A stretch of DNA of 64,000 nucleotides from Oidiodendron maius Zn (lineage: Eukaryota; Ascomycota; Leotiomycetes; Myxotrichaceae). The notes beneath the pieces are model-generated. The model worked only from the letters and a program-made list of their open reading frames with translations, had not been told where the DNA came from and did no database searches. Shown here in pieces: positions 10,910 through 21,871 of the stretch. The position numbers and the translations under genes were made by a program. Position 1 is the first letter of the stretch. Each line of letters begins with the position of its first letter. Location: positions 882,245 through 946,244 of the forward strand of contig KN832873.1 of NCBI GenBank assembly GCA_000827325.1. Direction: 5' to 3'.

Positions 10910-11692
10910 ATGGCACAACCCAAGGTCCTCTTCGTCCTCACCTCGGCCGACAAGATGCCCACAGGAGAATCCACAGGATGGTGGCTCGTATGTTTCTCTC
11001 CCTCTCCTTCTCCTCCTCTCCCCCCCATCTCTCTCCCCAAATCCACGTTCAATCTCTCCCAGCTAACACCCTACAAGTCTGAATTCGCCCATCCCTACAC
11101 GATCCTCGCTCCCCACGCCAATATTACCATCGCATCGCCCAAAGGCGGCCCCGCACCCCTCGACTCCAATTCGGTAGCCCACGCCAAATCCACCAACGAT
11201 TCCGTCTCCGCCACATTCCTCTCTACACAGTCCTCCCTCTGGGAGACTACGGTCCCACTATCCACCCTCACCGGGCACGCAGGTGAATATGCCGCGATCT
11301 TCTTCGTCGGTGGTCACGGCCCGATGGTCGATCTGGCAAACGATCCCGAGAGCATCGCACTGATCCGGGAATTCTACTCTGCAGACAAGGTCATCGCGGC
11401 AGTATGCCACGGGCCAGCTGCGTTGATCAATGTCACGCTGGACGATGGACGGCATTTGCTCGAGGGATTGAAAGTTACAGGGTTCACGGATTCCGAGGAG
11501 GCTAATACGGGGGTGAAGGTGCCGTTTAGCTTGCAGCAGAGACTGGATCAGGCGAGTGGCGGCGGGTTTGTGAGGGGTGAGGATTGGAAGGAGATGGTGG
11601 AGGTGGGAAGACATGGGAAGTTGATCACGGGACAGAATCCTGGGAGTGCCGCGGCGGTAGGTGGGGCCATTTTGGAGGCGATTAAGGCTTAG
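10910..11692 (+). CDS. Hsp31/DJ-1-PfpI family glyoxalase III-like protein
   Basis: Class I glutamine-amidotransferase-like fold of the Hsp31 group, which converts methylglyoxal to lactate without glutathione and protects against oxidative and heat stress in the cytosol. Exons are 10910-10987 and 11078-11692, giving 230 residues, the usual Hsp31 size. The 90-base intron has GTATGT, a CTAAC branch site and acceptor CTACAAG; it restores GWWL-SEFAHPY, as expected for the family. The catalytic triad candidates are present: Glu20 (MPTGEST), Cys136 and His137 in the nucleophile elbow AAVCHGPAAL. The FVGGHGPMVDL segment (about 102-112) is also diagnostic. The ATG at 10910 is preferred over the in-frame upstream codon at 10874 because the protein core starts at AQPKVLFVLTS. 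The gene is complete with no odd residue. Confidence 0.9.
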   Translation: MAQPKVLFVLTSADKMPTGESTGWWLVCFSPSPSPPLPPISLPKSTFNLSQLTPYKSEFAHPYTILAPHANITIASPKGGPAPLDSNSVAHAKSTNDSVSATFLSTQSSLWETTVPLSTLTGHAGEYAAIFFVGGHGPMVDLANDPESIALIREFYSADKVIAAVCHGPAALINVTLDDGRHLLEGLKVTGFTDSEEANTGVKVPFSLQQRLDQASGGGFVRGEDWKEMVEVGRHGKLITGQNPGSAAAVGGAILEAIKA

Positions 11693-12050
11693 ATTTTGGG
11701 GGTTGAGAGATAGATAGGTGGAAAGAGGTTGTCTAGAACAGAGAAAATGAAAAGGATCGTGAGAATTGAAAGTGAGAGTGAAAAAGAGAATGACATAATT
11801 GTTTGTATTAATTCTTTCCACTGCTGCGGCTGTATCCACCCAAGGTGACGATAGATATAAGCCCCTGTCGCATAAACCCGGCTTCTTACGCCGTAGTGAG
11901 ATGCAGTAGCTTTTGGAGGGTAATCATTTAAGATGAAGGCAAGGACACGATTCTGTTCTACATCTAGAAGTCTTTTTTGGTAGTACTTTTTTTTGTAATC
12001 TTAGCTTAATTGCATACATAGAACTCAATTGTAAAGGCCTCATTTCTCGC
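11693..12050. other. Convergent intergenic region
   Basis: 358 bases between the 3' ends of the Hsp31-like and sedolisin genes. Beyond short T and A runs I see nothing in it. Confidence 0.6.
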
Positions 12051-14239
12051 CTAATACCCTTTCCCCTCCAACAACTCCTTGATCGCAGGGAAGTACTATT
12101 CACATATCAGCCAGTGCTTTGGATACATCTCATCCAATAAACAAGGTGAGGTATATAACATCAGAACAAGGATCCTTAATCTGGAAAACTCACCGGTGTG
12201 CCCCATCCTGTAACTGCATCCCAGCCCTCTGTCGCCGGGAACCCATCCGTACTGCAGCCGATCGCGCTGCCACTTGTGATATCTGTGAAGGCCTTGAAGC
12301 CTCCAGCATACAACCAGGGATTGAGGAATCCCAGCGGGGGCCTGCCGCTCGCGATCAGGAAATCGTTGACAAGGGAGATGACCGCGCTGGCGGTAGGCGT
12401 CGACGCGCTGGTCCCGTCAAGCCAGAGCTCAGTACCGTTCCACGTCGTGATGAAGTGGAAACCCTGTGCGGCAATGTCGGGATATGCGCGGCCCTGGGGG
12501 TTGAAGAGCCCTGAGAAGGAGCCTTTGAGGGAGGACACATATTTGGGAACGACGGCGTTTTGGTAGGCAGGGCGCGGGAAGTAGGATGAGAAGCCGCCAC
12601 CGGAGGAGAAAGCGTCGACGGGGTCAAAGGCGACGATCTCGGGTGAGTGGTTCATTGTTGCACCGACGGAGGTGATATATGGGCAAGTGGAAGGGAACTC
12701 GGGAAGGAAAGTGGATGTATTCTTCCCATCGTTGGTGAAGCAGCCGCTGGGAAATGTTAGCACGGTGGAAATAATGAGAAGGTTTGGGTTTTGGTGGTGG
12801 GTATCAGAAAATAGGAGCAACGTTCTATACAAAGGGGATTTTCCTCGAGAGATAGGGAGAAATGTAATATTGCACTAGCAGCGGCAGAATGAGGAGGCTC
12901 CATAAGAACCTGGAAGACAAAAATAGAGGTTAAGAGGAAGAAAACATACCCATCACTGCCAACACCACTATCCCCACTAGCAAACAGCAGAGACACGCCC
13001 CGCGCTCCGAGCTGGGCAAAGCTGTTACACACGGACTTGGCAAAGGACAACGGTACTGTCTGCTCATCATCATCATACGACGTGCTGATCACCTGCGGAG
13101 GATTAGGATGCGATAATACGTACTGCACCCATGTGAGATATGGCTCGTTGGTATCGGTAGGCGTCTCGTCATCTGGCTTGAAAGGTGGGGAGCCTCCAGT
13201 AGTAAAGGCAGTCAGAGGCGTAGGCCAGCTAATTCCGAGGATCGTCTCAGCATCAAGATTGCCCTCGAGCTCCGTCCCTGCTTCCAACTCAGTCTCATTG
13301 AGCTGGTTCTGGTTGTTGGTGCCGTTAGCAATGACTTCCACTTTAAATTGGTAGGCGGCTGCCACTGCTTCGGGTCGATAGCTCTCCAGGAACAACTTCA
13401 CGTCGGACCGGTTGTTGGATTCGCCCAGGAAGTCGTTAAGACCAACCTGGTTCTTGCCCGCCGCTTGAACCTTATAGTCGACGGTACCGTAGAGTGTGCG
13501 CAGGCACAGGGGCGTCACGGCGGTCTCGTTGCATACCTGGGAGAGAGTAGCATTGCTGGGATAGGTGACTGGCTGAGGTGGCTTCCAGCCGCTCTGGTTC
13601 TTGTTTGTCTTGAGCGTGCTTCGCTGTGCCTTAGCGCGGAAGAATGAGTTTGTCGGCTGGACCACATCGACGTGCTCGTGCAGATGTTGCGGGAGGGACC
13701 ATTCTGGTGTGCGAACGATATATCCGCCCTCCTCGTGCTCGAAGACAGAGTACTTAGTGTCGAGGAGGCTCTCTACCTCGCTGACTGGGAGAGAGACTTT
13801 GATCCAGTCCTTGGCGGGGCTATAGCTCAAAGAGGACGTCTCAATGCCGTGATCATACAACCAGTCGTGGACAAGGTCAAGAGCGTCCTCAGAAGGCTTG
13901 ACTAGCTCGTTGACCTCGTGCTCAGTCAGATGCTGGCCATATCGGACATTCGCAGGATCGGAGACTGCAAATGTGTCAGTATCCAAACAGTCAATACCCT
14001 GTATATCACTCACCTTCGTAGAGATGTCTCTCTAGCTCGTCGAACTGGCTCTGTTTCAGGCCAATCTGCAAATGAATGATGTGGTCCGAGGGCGCCGCGC
14101 CAACCTTGGTCCATTTCCGGGGAACATGGTGCGTGTCTTTCACCGCGTATGGGGAGCGGACAGAGACAGAAGATCCCATAGTGGTGCTGGCGGCTGCTAA
14201 GAGGGCCAAAACGGCCGAACTAGCGACGTAGGACAGCAT
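12051..14239 (-). CDS. Secreted sedolisin (S53) tripeptidyl-peptidase-like protease
   Basis: Acid serine-carboxyl peptidase, secreted, which trims tripeptides or cuts proteins at low pH. Exons on the minus strand are 14014-14239, 12950-13964, 12194-12746 and 12051-12095, giving 612 residues, normal for S53 preproenzymes. The start at 14239 gives a signal peptide (MLSYVASSAVLALLAAAST); the frame extending to 14278 opens with a TTG and is not used. The pro-domain (about 30-200) has the usual VRYGQHLT core. Catalytic Glu309 and Asp313 lie in ELEGNLDAE, the oxyanion Asp407 in ASGDSG, and Ser527 in DGTSASTP. The calcium site is in GWDAVTGWGTP near the end. The third-exon join gives SGDSGVGSDGGCFTNDGKN, fitting the family; that intron is long (203 bases). 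Several N-glycosylation motifs are present. All key residues are intact. Confidence 0.92.
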
Positions 14240-15782
14240 CTTGCGTTCCGATTGCCAATTGACTTCACTCAACTGCAATTAACCTTAGTAACAGCGTAGC
14301 CGGACCAGACGGGGCAGCACTATATACCTTTCTTCCCGATGATAACTACTGTAGCATACCCCATTTTATTACCTCCCCTGGCATGCCATGTCTACATAAC
14401 CCAGTCGCGGTGCAACCACCCGAAAAAGGTTCCTGACCTAGGCCAATCGCCCGTGGAGGGAGGATCTACTTTTTCAGGGGTAAACGAGTGACAGGCGTGG
14501 TTGGTCATCCAGGGGCTACCGGAAGCCAACCGCGATTAGAAGGTGATGCCAAGACAGACAAATCGCACGTCTTCAACGACGTCTCCTGTGCGAGGCGGGC
14601 GTTAATTAGCAGGAAAATATGCGCCGTAGGAGACGGCTCGGCGGCTTGAGTCGCGTTATCTCGGTGGGCCGCGTCTTCAGCTCAGTCAGGCGTGAATAAA
14701 AGCCTGGCTCGCAATTTGCGGGGCACCGTTTCCCCAAATTAAGGAATAGTATTCTTGGCTAGGCTGAAGAAGCAGGTGGTGGCAAGGTGTTGGCTTGTTT
14801 ACGAAACGAGTACTTCGTATATGCAAATGAAGCACCTCCATAGAACAATTATGCATTAATTTGGACGGTATTTAACCCAAATTGTACTTGCACAAGACCT
14901 CTGAGGTTAATTGGTTCAGCTGAGGTTAATTGTGCATTAAATACCTCGGTAAGGTCAGCAGGCCTTATCAATGCAGTCCCTATCTGTAGTAAAGTTCCAG
15001 GGCAGCTGCCTCCACTGATATGAATAAGACGAATCTCTTATCTTGACAAAGAACCTAACGCTGCGATGTGCAACAAAACTCTCGTCCCATTGCCTCTTAG
15101 AGACCTGCGATCAGACCGTAGTGCTCACGTGCTCACGTGCTCATCAAATGGAAATATTCGTGGATGCCCAACGCATGTCGACTCCCATAAGGATATGTTT
15201 TCGGGGACCGAATGTGTACCTTGTTAAGAAGGCTTCGAGGAGTTATTTCCTTACAATAATTATGATCTGCATGTATTTGCATTAGCTCTATTCATCCAAC
15301 GTCTGCTCGTCAAGTCGATAAGTGTCTCCAAGTCAACGATATGCGGAGAACCAACGATGATCAGCCCAGTTCGACTGTATCTCCGAAGATTAATAAAAAA
15401 AGCCCAGCTCGACTCTATTTTCGTCATTTTCAGATAGCTGCTGGTTTCAAGTATTCGGAAGTTAACTTGGTGTACGTCTCATAAGGTGATACAGCCGGCA
15501 CTCTGCATTCCCTGTAATGTGTAATGTCAGTATTTTAAAAGTTAAAAGACTTATTTAAGCGCGAGAGCAAAAGAAAGTAGAAAATCCAATATATGTTTCT
15601 CGACCTTGGTGCTTCACCTGGCTGTACTCCGTACAAGTCCCTGTCAACGCAACAGCTACATCACAATAACAGGACATTCTCGTTTGATTTATTTTGAAAG
15701 CCACACCCATTCTTGTCTCTGACGGACCCTACGGGAGTAGTGCCATTGACACTGAACAGAACTATACAGACACGCAACGGAA
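14240..15782. other. Intergenic region upstream of sedolisin
   Basis: About 1.5 kb without a supportable gene. The sedolisin promoter lies at its left end. Around 14885-14945 a 12-base unit (CTGAGGTTAATT) occurs twice. Two CACGTG boxes are described separately. The part beyond 14,800 becomes AT-rich. Confidence 0.5.
15121..15143. repeat. Three tandem GTGCTCAC-like 8-mers carrying two CACGTG boxes
   Basis: The unit GTGCTCAC repeats with exact 8-base spacing, creating CACGTG at 15126-15131 and 15134-15139. CACGTG is the E-box read by bHLH factors. The array is short and may be a chance microsatellite; it is not close to a start codon. Confidence 0.45.
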
Positions 15783-16114
15783 ATGGACCAAATATTCAAC
15801 ATTCAAACTCGAAGTCGTGAGGGATGTAAACGCTCTGTGAAAGAGTCCGAAGTCGAAGTCAACGTGCGCCTATTAGAGGTAATACTCTGCCCTATAAATT
15901 TTGACTATTAGTCGTAAGAGTATGCACGTAACAGGAGCGCAAGATTGATGCTTGGATTGATAAGTACCCGATCGATCTAACCGACTTTGTTCGCATTTCG
16001 CCTTTGGATGTCAAGAGTCCAGTATTTGAGGACATGAATCATCAACTTAATGCTGATCTACGTCGATTGGTTCCGCAATTCCTCAGCGAGATTTTAAAAA
16101 AACATAAAAAATAG
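15783..16114 (+). pseudogene. Unknown gene remnant upstream of the oxygenase pseudogene
   Basis: An ATG at 15783 opens a 32-residue frame (MDQIFNIQTRSREGC...) ending in a plausible GT donor (GAG/GTAATA). After an acceptor near 15934 the frame continues for about 60 residues, including ERKIDAWIDKYPIDLTDFV, before a stop at about 16114. The composition looks like real protein, but I recognise no family. It may be the N-terminal part of the decayed oxygenase gene just downstream or a separate truncated gene. Confidence 0.35.
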
Positions 16115-16265
16115 AAAAATAGATCGCTTGACTGGAAAAGCATCCTTCCAGGTCTTAGTGAGAGACTCTGTGCTCGCCAACTGCAGAGTAACACAAATAC
16201 TAGTGCTTGTCATTCTTTGTTCGCTGCCTTACTAAAGTGATAGGACAAATGCTCACGGACATGTC

Positions 16266-17790
16266 TTGGCAGGCACTCGAGAAATCACTCGCCGAGCCAA
16301 ACTATCGAAAACTGACGGCCCACTGCAGCTAGAAGAACATCATAATAGGGCATTACTGTTGGAGAATGTCTTTTGGGAATCATTCCCACAGCTGAAACTG
16401 ATGATTGAAAGAGAAAAGTCGTCTACTTCATTTGTTTGTGGTGGAACGATTACTGTTGCCATGACAGGACCAGAGAGAGAGAAGTTGCCTATTCATGCGT
16501 CTTCACCAATCAACATTTTCCAAGCTTCTCCCAGAGGCCCTCATGCACACAAAGTAGTTCTCCCACTGAGAAACTCGGTCGATTCGAATCTGCGAATCCT
16601 TCAGCAGTTGTCTGATAACTGCGCTCCAGCTACAATCTACAAGAAAGACCTTTGCGGGCTTGATTCAAACAATCAAATGGTTGGAGAAATGGCCCCCGAC
16701 AATTTAGCAACCATATTGATCTTTCAAAATTTGATATCCTGAGAAGTATTGAGCGGATCCTGGTTCCAAGTACCAATGACAGGGAGGAGTGTAAATTTCA
16801 AGCTTGGAGGCTGCGTGCAGACTCTGCAAACTCAATGTTTGTAGATAATCATTTCCAACTAGTTTCAATCCACTAACACATATCCGATAGGGTTTTCAAA
16901 GACTAACTAATTCGTTATGTAAGAAAATTGACTCATCACGTTCCTCTATGCAGATTGGTCTGCTTGTCGTCTGCAGCCTTCCCAATTCGACGGAGGGAAT
17001 CTAATCGTTTGTCACCATGGGCAGGAAATCAATTTTAATTGCAGCCCAAATAGCGATTCAATTATACAATAGGCTGATTTCTATAGTGAATGCGAGTATA
17101 AGATCAAATCTGTTGCGAATTACACTCACTTATATCCTTATATGAGAGGAGCACGGGGTGAGTTACGCGGGCCTGATCCCATCGTCAACTGCAGGACCCT
17201 TCCCCTTATGAACATTTGAAAAGCCTTATTGAGCAGCCGGGTTCTATTCAAGATGGCAACTCTAGTATTGTAAGCCTATTTATGATGATTAACTCTCTGA
17301 AGGAGGCGCCTTCGAGAACTTCTGCTCTCACGCATATCCCAACTTCTCGGACGATGAAGTGCGTAGCCTTCCAAGACGTCTTAGTGGCTCTGATCTTGTT
17401 CTCTAGTCTGTGTTAAAGTCACTTGGTATCGAAGTGAGCATTCTCCAGTTCTGGAATGCCTGGACCAATACACCGAGGAGAACCTGCATTTGGGACTTAA
17501 AGGCACTGGTGCCAATTTTGCAATATATTACCGGACTTGGCAAGATATAAGTCAAGAAGAGGTTCTCAAAGGATTCAAGAAGAGTGCAAAAGCCCCCATT
17601 TCGACCAAAATCGAAAGTATCTAAGTAGGAGCAAATACAAACTCTTGATTGAGAACTACTATGATGATGTCGATACTCGTTGGAGAGTTTTGGATATGCG
17701 GCGACTTATAGTGGGGATGGCCAGTTTCATTAAAGCCGCCAAATCTGATGGCCTGGATACCACTGGACTTTTATACGAGTGAGCAGGAGC
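16266..17790 (+). pseudogene. Decayed 2OG-Fe(II) oxygenase-domain gene (prolyl-4-hydroxylase-like fungal family)
   Basis: Several blocks in different frames match, in the right order, a large fungal protein family with a prolyl 4-hydroxylase-like Fe(II)/2-oxoglutarate domain of unknown substrate. 16266-16742 gives an open block with SSTSFVCGGTITV and HKVVLPLRNSVDSNLRILQQL. About 16735-16860 continues in another frame with FDLSKFDILRSIERILVPS. About 16950-17110 gives QFDGGNLIVCHHGQEINF and DFYSECEYKIKSV, with an in-frame stop between them where family members have Trp. About 17299-17410 gives GGAFENFCSHAYPNFSDDEV. The piece that should hold the iron-binding His-X-Asp motif between the second and third blocks is missing. 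Stops, frame changes and this loss mark a pseudogene. The family match is from memory of conserved patterns. Confidence 0.6.
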
Positions 17791-19317
17791 GTGAATTAGA
17801 ACATCTCTTCACGCCTATGAGCTTGCTGATGATCCAATAGAGGATCATTTGGGAAAGGACGAGGTAGACTTATCCTGTTAAATTATTCAGACTAGGCTGT
17901 ATGAGCTAACTGTATGGCGTACACAAGACACACGGGCAGCCTGGCCATTATTTAGATTGCCTGTAATCACCTAGTTTACAGATCCAAAGCTTGCGGCAAG
18001 GGCTTTCACATACATAACCGGGGATGAGTCTAAAAGCTATAGAGGCAATCCCGTAATGGCGAGTTGTTTCTCTTGCGCGGCTCTCTTGGCTATTATTCCT
18101 CCTGACGAAGCTCGAGAATAGTTGTATCCTGGTATGATATCTGACGCGGAAAGCTGTCAATATGAGTGATTAAGCTGCAAGTGAAGTAATGCGTTAGCTC
18201 TGGTTGGAGGCGCGCAAATAACAGTTGTGATACAGGTTCCTCCGCAAGATTAGACTTCGAGCTCATAAATATAATTTATTATGGAAGGAGCGAAGTAAAC
18301 TGTATGGAACAAGACGATGAGTTCATCAATTACCTTTTGACGCGTTGTATTGGCTTAATGCCGAAATATAACAGATCTACATCATGCCCAGCAATAATCT
18401 AAAAATTGGCATTCATTTCCCCGCAAGACAGCAAGAGATAGAGGAGTACGGAGGAAATCAGATATCACATTTTCATATCCCTCTTTATATCCGCCACTCT
18501 CACGACGCAGCGTGAGTTGTACGAAGTTGACGGTGGAATCCCAGAATCAGGAAATGGCTCGTGGAGAATAACCGCGTAACAACTTGCTAAATGTTAGTTT
18601 CAACAAGAGTGGAGCCTCTCTACCCTGTCAACGCCAATCTGATGACACAAACCGCTACCTACGGCTGTGCCAGAGACTTATCCATAGGCTGTTAAGTGCT
18701 AGCTAGGGGCGGTCCGTATCACAGTAAGAGACATTTGGGCGTCGGTTGGCCTATTACATATGGAGCCAGCCAGTGGCAAAAAAATGGATCCCCAACTCTA
18801 TTCGAGGATTTCTCGCGGTGAACCCCTTGTAAGGCAGAGAGGGGCAGGAGAGAAAAAACCTGGAATTTCCCATAGCACGCTTGGGCCGAATGGGAGAGAT
18901 ACTTCCACATGGGCCGGATGGTGGCGTAAAGGGTAGGTACCGTATGCAGAAGGATGTCATTCTTCTTTTCAGTGTTCTTCATTTGTTCTCCTTCTCCTCA
19001 ACTCCTGGATTTCTCGTTTCTTCTTCCGTCGTCACCTCTCTCAGGCTGTCACCACGCACGACGGCAGGACGCACCGTGCTCCTCAAAACTCACACTCGTT
19101 CATCGCGCAGTCGCACAGTCGCTCTATTCTGATTGTTTTATTGAATTATTAATCTGTTCCACATCCAGAGCTTCCAAGTTCTTCCTTTCAACGGCCTTTA
19201 TACTCAACGAGATAAGCTTCACTCGTTATCGCGCCTTGCTCGCCAGCTCCAAAACTCTCGTTTTTCTGCTCTGTAACATTACCGGGTCAACTGATCTCAT
19301 CGCGACCACTGTTCAGA
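17791..19317. other. Intergenic region and GH72 promoter
   Basis: About 1.5 kb, AT-rich to about 18,500. It has no supportable gene; weak protein-like composition to about 17,880 may be the tail of the pseudogene. 18,880-19,317 is C/T-rich and probably holds the promoter and long leader of the GH72 gene. Confidence 0.5.
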
Positions 19318-20734
19318 ATGTTTGCCATTGCTCTTGCAGGCGTGGCTCTCCTGGCCAGCTATGCAATTACAGCCACTAATGCCATTGACCCGATCTCTGT
19401 GGTAGGATCCAAGTTCTTCTACAAGAACGGGACCCAGTACTACATCAAAGGTACGTCCGCGCGTCGTCTCCACCCTGCAAAGAATACAAAGTGCTGACTA
19501 CTAGCTAGGAATCGCGTACCAGCTCACCCAAGATGACCCCCTCACTGATCCCGATCAATGCAAACTCGATGCTGCCCTGATGCAAAACCTGACCGCGAAC
19601 GCGATTCGCGTGTACCACGTCAGCGCCGAGGGAGACCACGATGGATGCATGTCCGCATTCGCAGATGCGGGCATATACTTGCTGCTGGATCTGGACACCT
19701 TTGATACCCAGATTGATCCAGTGAGGACCATTGCCCCATAGTAAAGAGATAAGCAGCTAATATTATTGCAGCTCGTGACAACATGGAATCAGACACAACT
19801 AAGTGCCTTCTCCAAAGTCATGGACGCGTTTGCTGGCTACGACAATACACTGGGCTTTTTCATTGGGAACGAGGTTATTGCAAAAGCCAATCAGTCACTC
19901 GCGGCGCCCTATATCAAAGCTGCTGCCAGGGATTTGAAGGCATATAGAAACAGCAAGCAGTACAGAGACATTCCTGTAGGATACTCAGCAGCAGATATCG
20001 CAGAACTTCGACCAATGTTGCAGGACTATCTCGCATGTGGATCAAATTCATCCGAGAGTATCGACATGTTCGGTCTCAATGCCTACGAATGGTGCGGAGC
20101 AAATACCATGGAATCCTCGGGATATGCGCTCCTCAACACGTACGCTGAGAACTACAACGTTCCAATCTTCTTCTCTGAGACAGGATGCAACACGGTCCCT
20201 CCACGGGACTTCCAAGACCAAGGCTCTATTCTTGGTCCAGATATGGATAGTCTCTGGTCCGGCGCCATCATTTACGAGTGGATCCAGGAGGTCAATGGCT
20301 ATGGCCTTATCTCATATGGCCCATCTGTGAATCCCACTGTCGTGGCAACTGGCGTCGAAGGCGGATTCACAAGATCCGGAACGCCCACACCTGTATTGCC
20401 TGACTTTACAAACTTGAAGAGTAAATGGGCGACTCTAAATCCGACTGGCATTGCATCTTCCGACTACTCACCCACTTTGACACCACCCGCCTGCCCTACC
20501 TCCACCGCTGGAGGCTGGCTCGTCAATGGTGATGTTACTCTCCCTTCAGTCGGTGAGACGCTGCTAGTTGGCACAGCCCCTGCCACAACATCTGCGAGTG
20601 GCACCGCAACCGGGTCAGCAGGAAGTCCTGCGCCTTCGAAGAAGAATCAATCGCCTGCAAACGGAGGGAGACAGATCACTGGAATGGCTGTGGGATTGGT
20701 AGCCGTCTCGCTCGGGTTTATGTATTGGCTATGA
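19318..20734 (+). CDS. GH72 beta-1,3-glucanosyltransferase (Gas/Gel family), GPI-anchored
   Basis: Cell-wall transglycosidase that cuts a beta-1,3-glucan and transfers the piece to another chain, at the outer plasma membrane. Exons are 19318-19450, 19509-19720 and 19772-20734, giving 435 residues. The N-terminal signal peptide is MFAIALAGVALLASYAITAT. The GH72 domain runs to about residue 345; the acid/base is Glu149 (FFIGNEVI) and the nucleophile Glu251 (IFFSETGCN). There is no C-terminal X8/CBM43 cysteine-rich module, so it belongs to the shorter Gel1-like group. A Ser/Thr/Ala-rich spacer leads to a hydrophobic end (ITGMAVGLVAVSLGFMYWL) typical of a GPI signal, with a candidate attachment site in SPANGG. 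The second acceptor has tandem CTAGCTAG; only the second keeps the frame. Many N-glycosylation sites are visible. Confidence 0.93.
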
Positions 20735-21871
20735 TCCCCCTTTTTCCTTCACGCTTTGAACGCTTAATGAGAGAAACTGAGGACATGCATGGAAATGGTA
20801 AGGCATGTGCCCGTTGTGCTGTACATTTGGTTGGGGGAGTAGGTAATAACAGGCTCTTCAAGGAAGAGATGTGCGCATAAGAAACGAATTGTCTCACTGG
20901 CGTGGGAACCATGTTGTTGTGTCTTTTCCTGCCTGAGCTGTAAGAGAGCGAGCCATATGGTTCGTGCTCTCTTGTTTGAGGTTTGGGCCATGACAGGTTA
21001 ATCCGCGTGCCAAAGGATTCATAATATGAGGTAGATAGCTGTGTGGGCTGTGCGCTGCGTGCTAGACTACAAAGTAATACGATGGTCTAATGAAGCCTTT
21101 GAGTTACATTGGCACGTGACGTGAGTTGAACTAGAATGATAGTGTTGTTGGAAGTCACTTCTAGCAATTGTGACAGAGTTGTCCGGAGAGGAGATCAAGA
21201 AAGTGTAGAATAAGTGTTCACTATGTTCAGACCGGATAGAAGAGGGAATAGGCCGGGGTAAATTTCACAATTGGAGCGCTTCTAAACAGGCTTGGGAGGC
21301 GAGCAGTTTCTCTATCCAGAAAGGTTGTGCTTTGGAAACATCTAGACATGTATTCTTAAGTTATTCTCTCACGAGTAAATTCCCACCCTTCTCCTATGTC
21401 GTAAATATGCAGCATTTCTTTTCGGATTCCTGATACCACATAGGGGAGGAAGGCTCGCTGCGGGGCATATTGCTTCATGTTCATTCCTTTGATCAAGTTA
21501 TACCCGCATGGACGAGAGAGGAATCTAAGAGATGTTCCTCTCTTCGAGTGAATAGTGGACTGTGGCAAAGAGCTGTCGACCTTTAAAGCTAAAGGATGTG
21601 ACTAAATTTTTACCAATTCATCCGCAAGCTTCCCTACATCTGCTTTCTCTAGTGATGTAGCCTGATCTCACTGTCAACTTATCAACCTTGTGTCAACTCG
21701 ATACCCACTTAAGAAGTCTTAGGACTAGATAATTTGGTAAGGCGAACTCGACTACGTCTTTAAAAATGTGAATACCGACTATTTGATCTCACTGGGACGA
21801 AATTTCTCTACCCCAGAACTTCTGCCCCCTTTTGTCCCACTCACCAGGATCCTTCAGCACTAATCATCAAA
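20735..21871. other. Intergenic region
   Basis: About 1.1 kb containing the GH72 3' end and the promoter of the next gene. A CACGTGACGTGAG motif (E-box overlapping a CRE-like TGACGT) sits near 21114. No gene is seen. Confidence 0.5.

Noticed and set aside
12757-12949. Continuation of the sedolisin frame past SGDSGVGSDG
   Set aside because: The 63 extra residues have no family match; removing 12747-12949 as an intron restores the expected Gly-Cys-Phe-Thr-Asn-Asp block.
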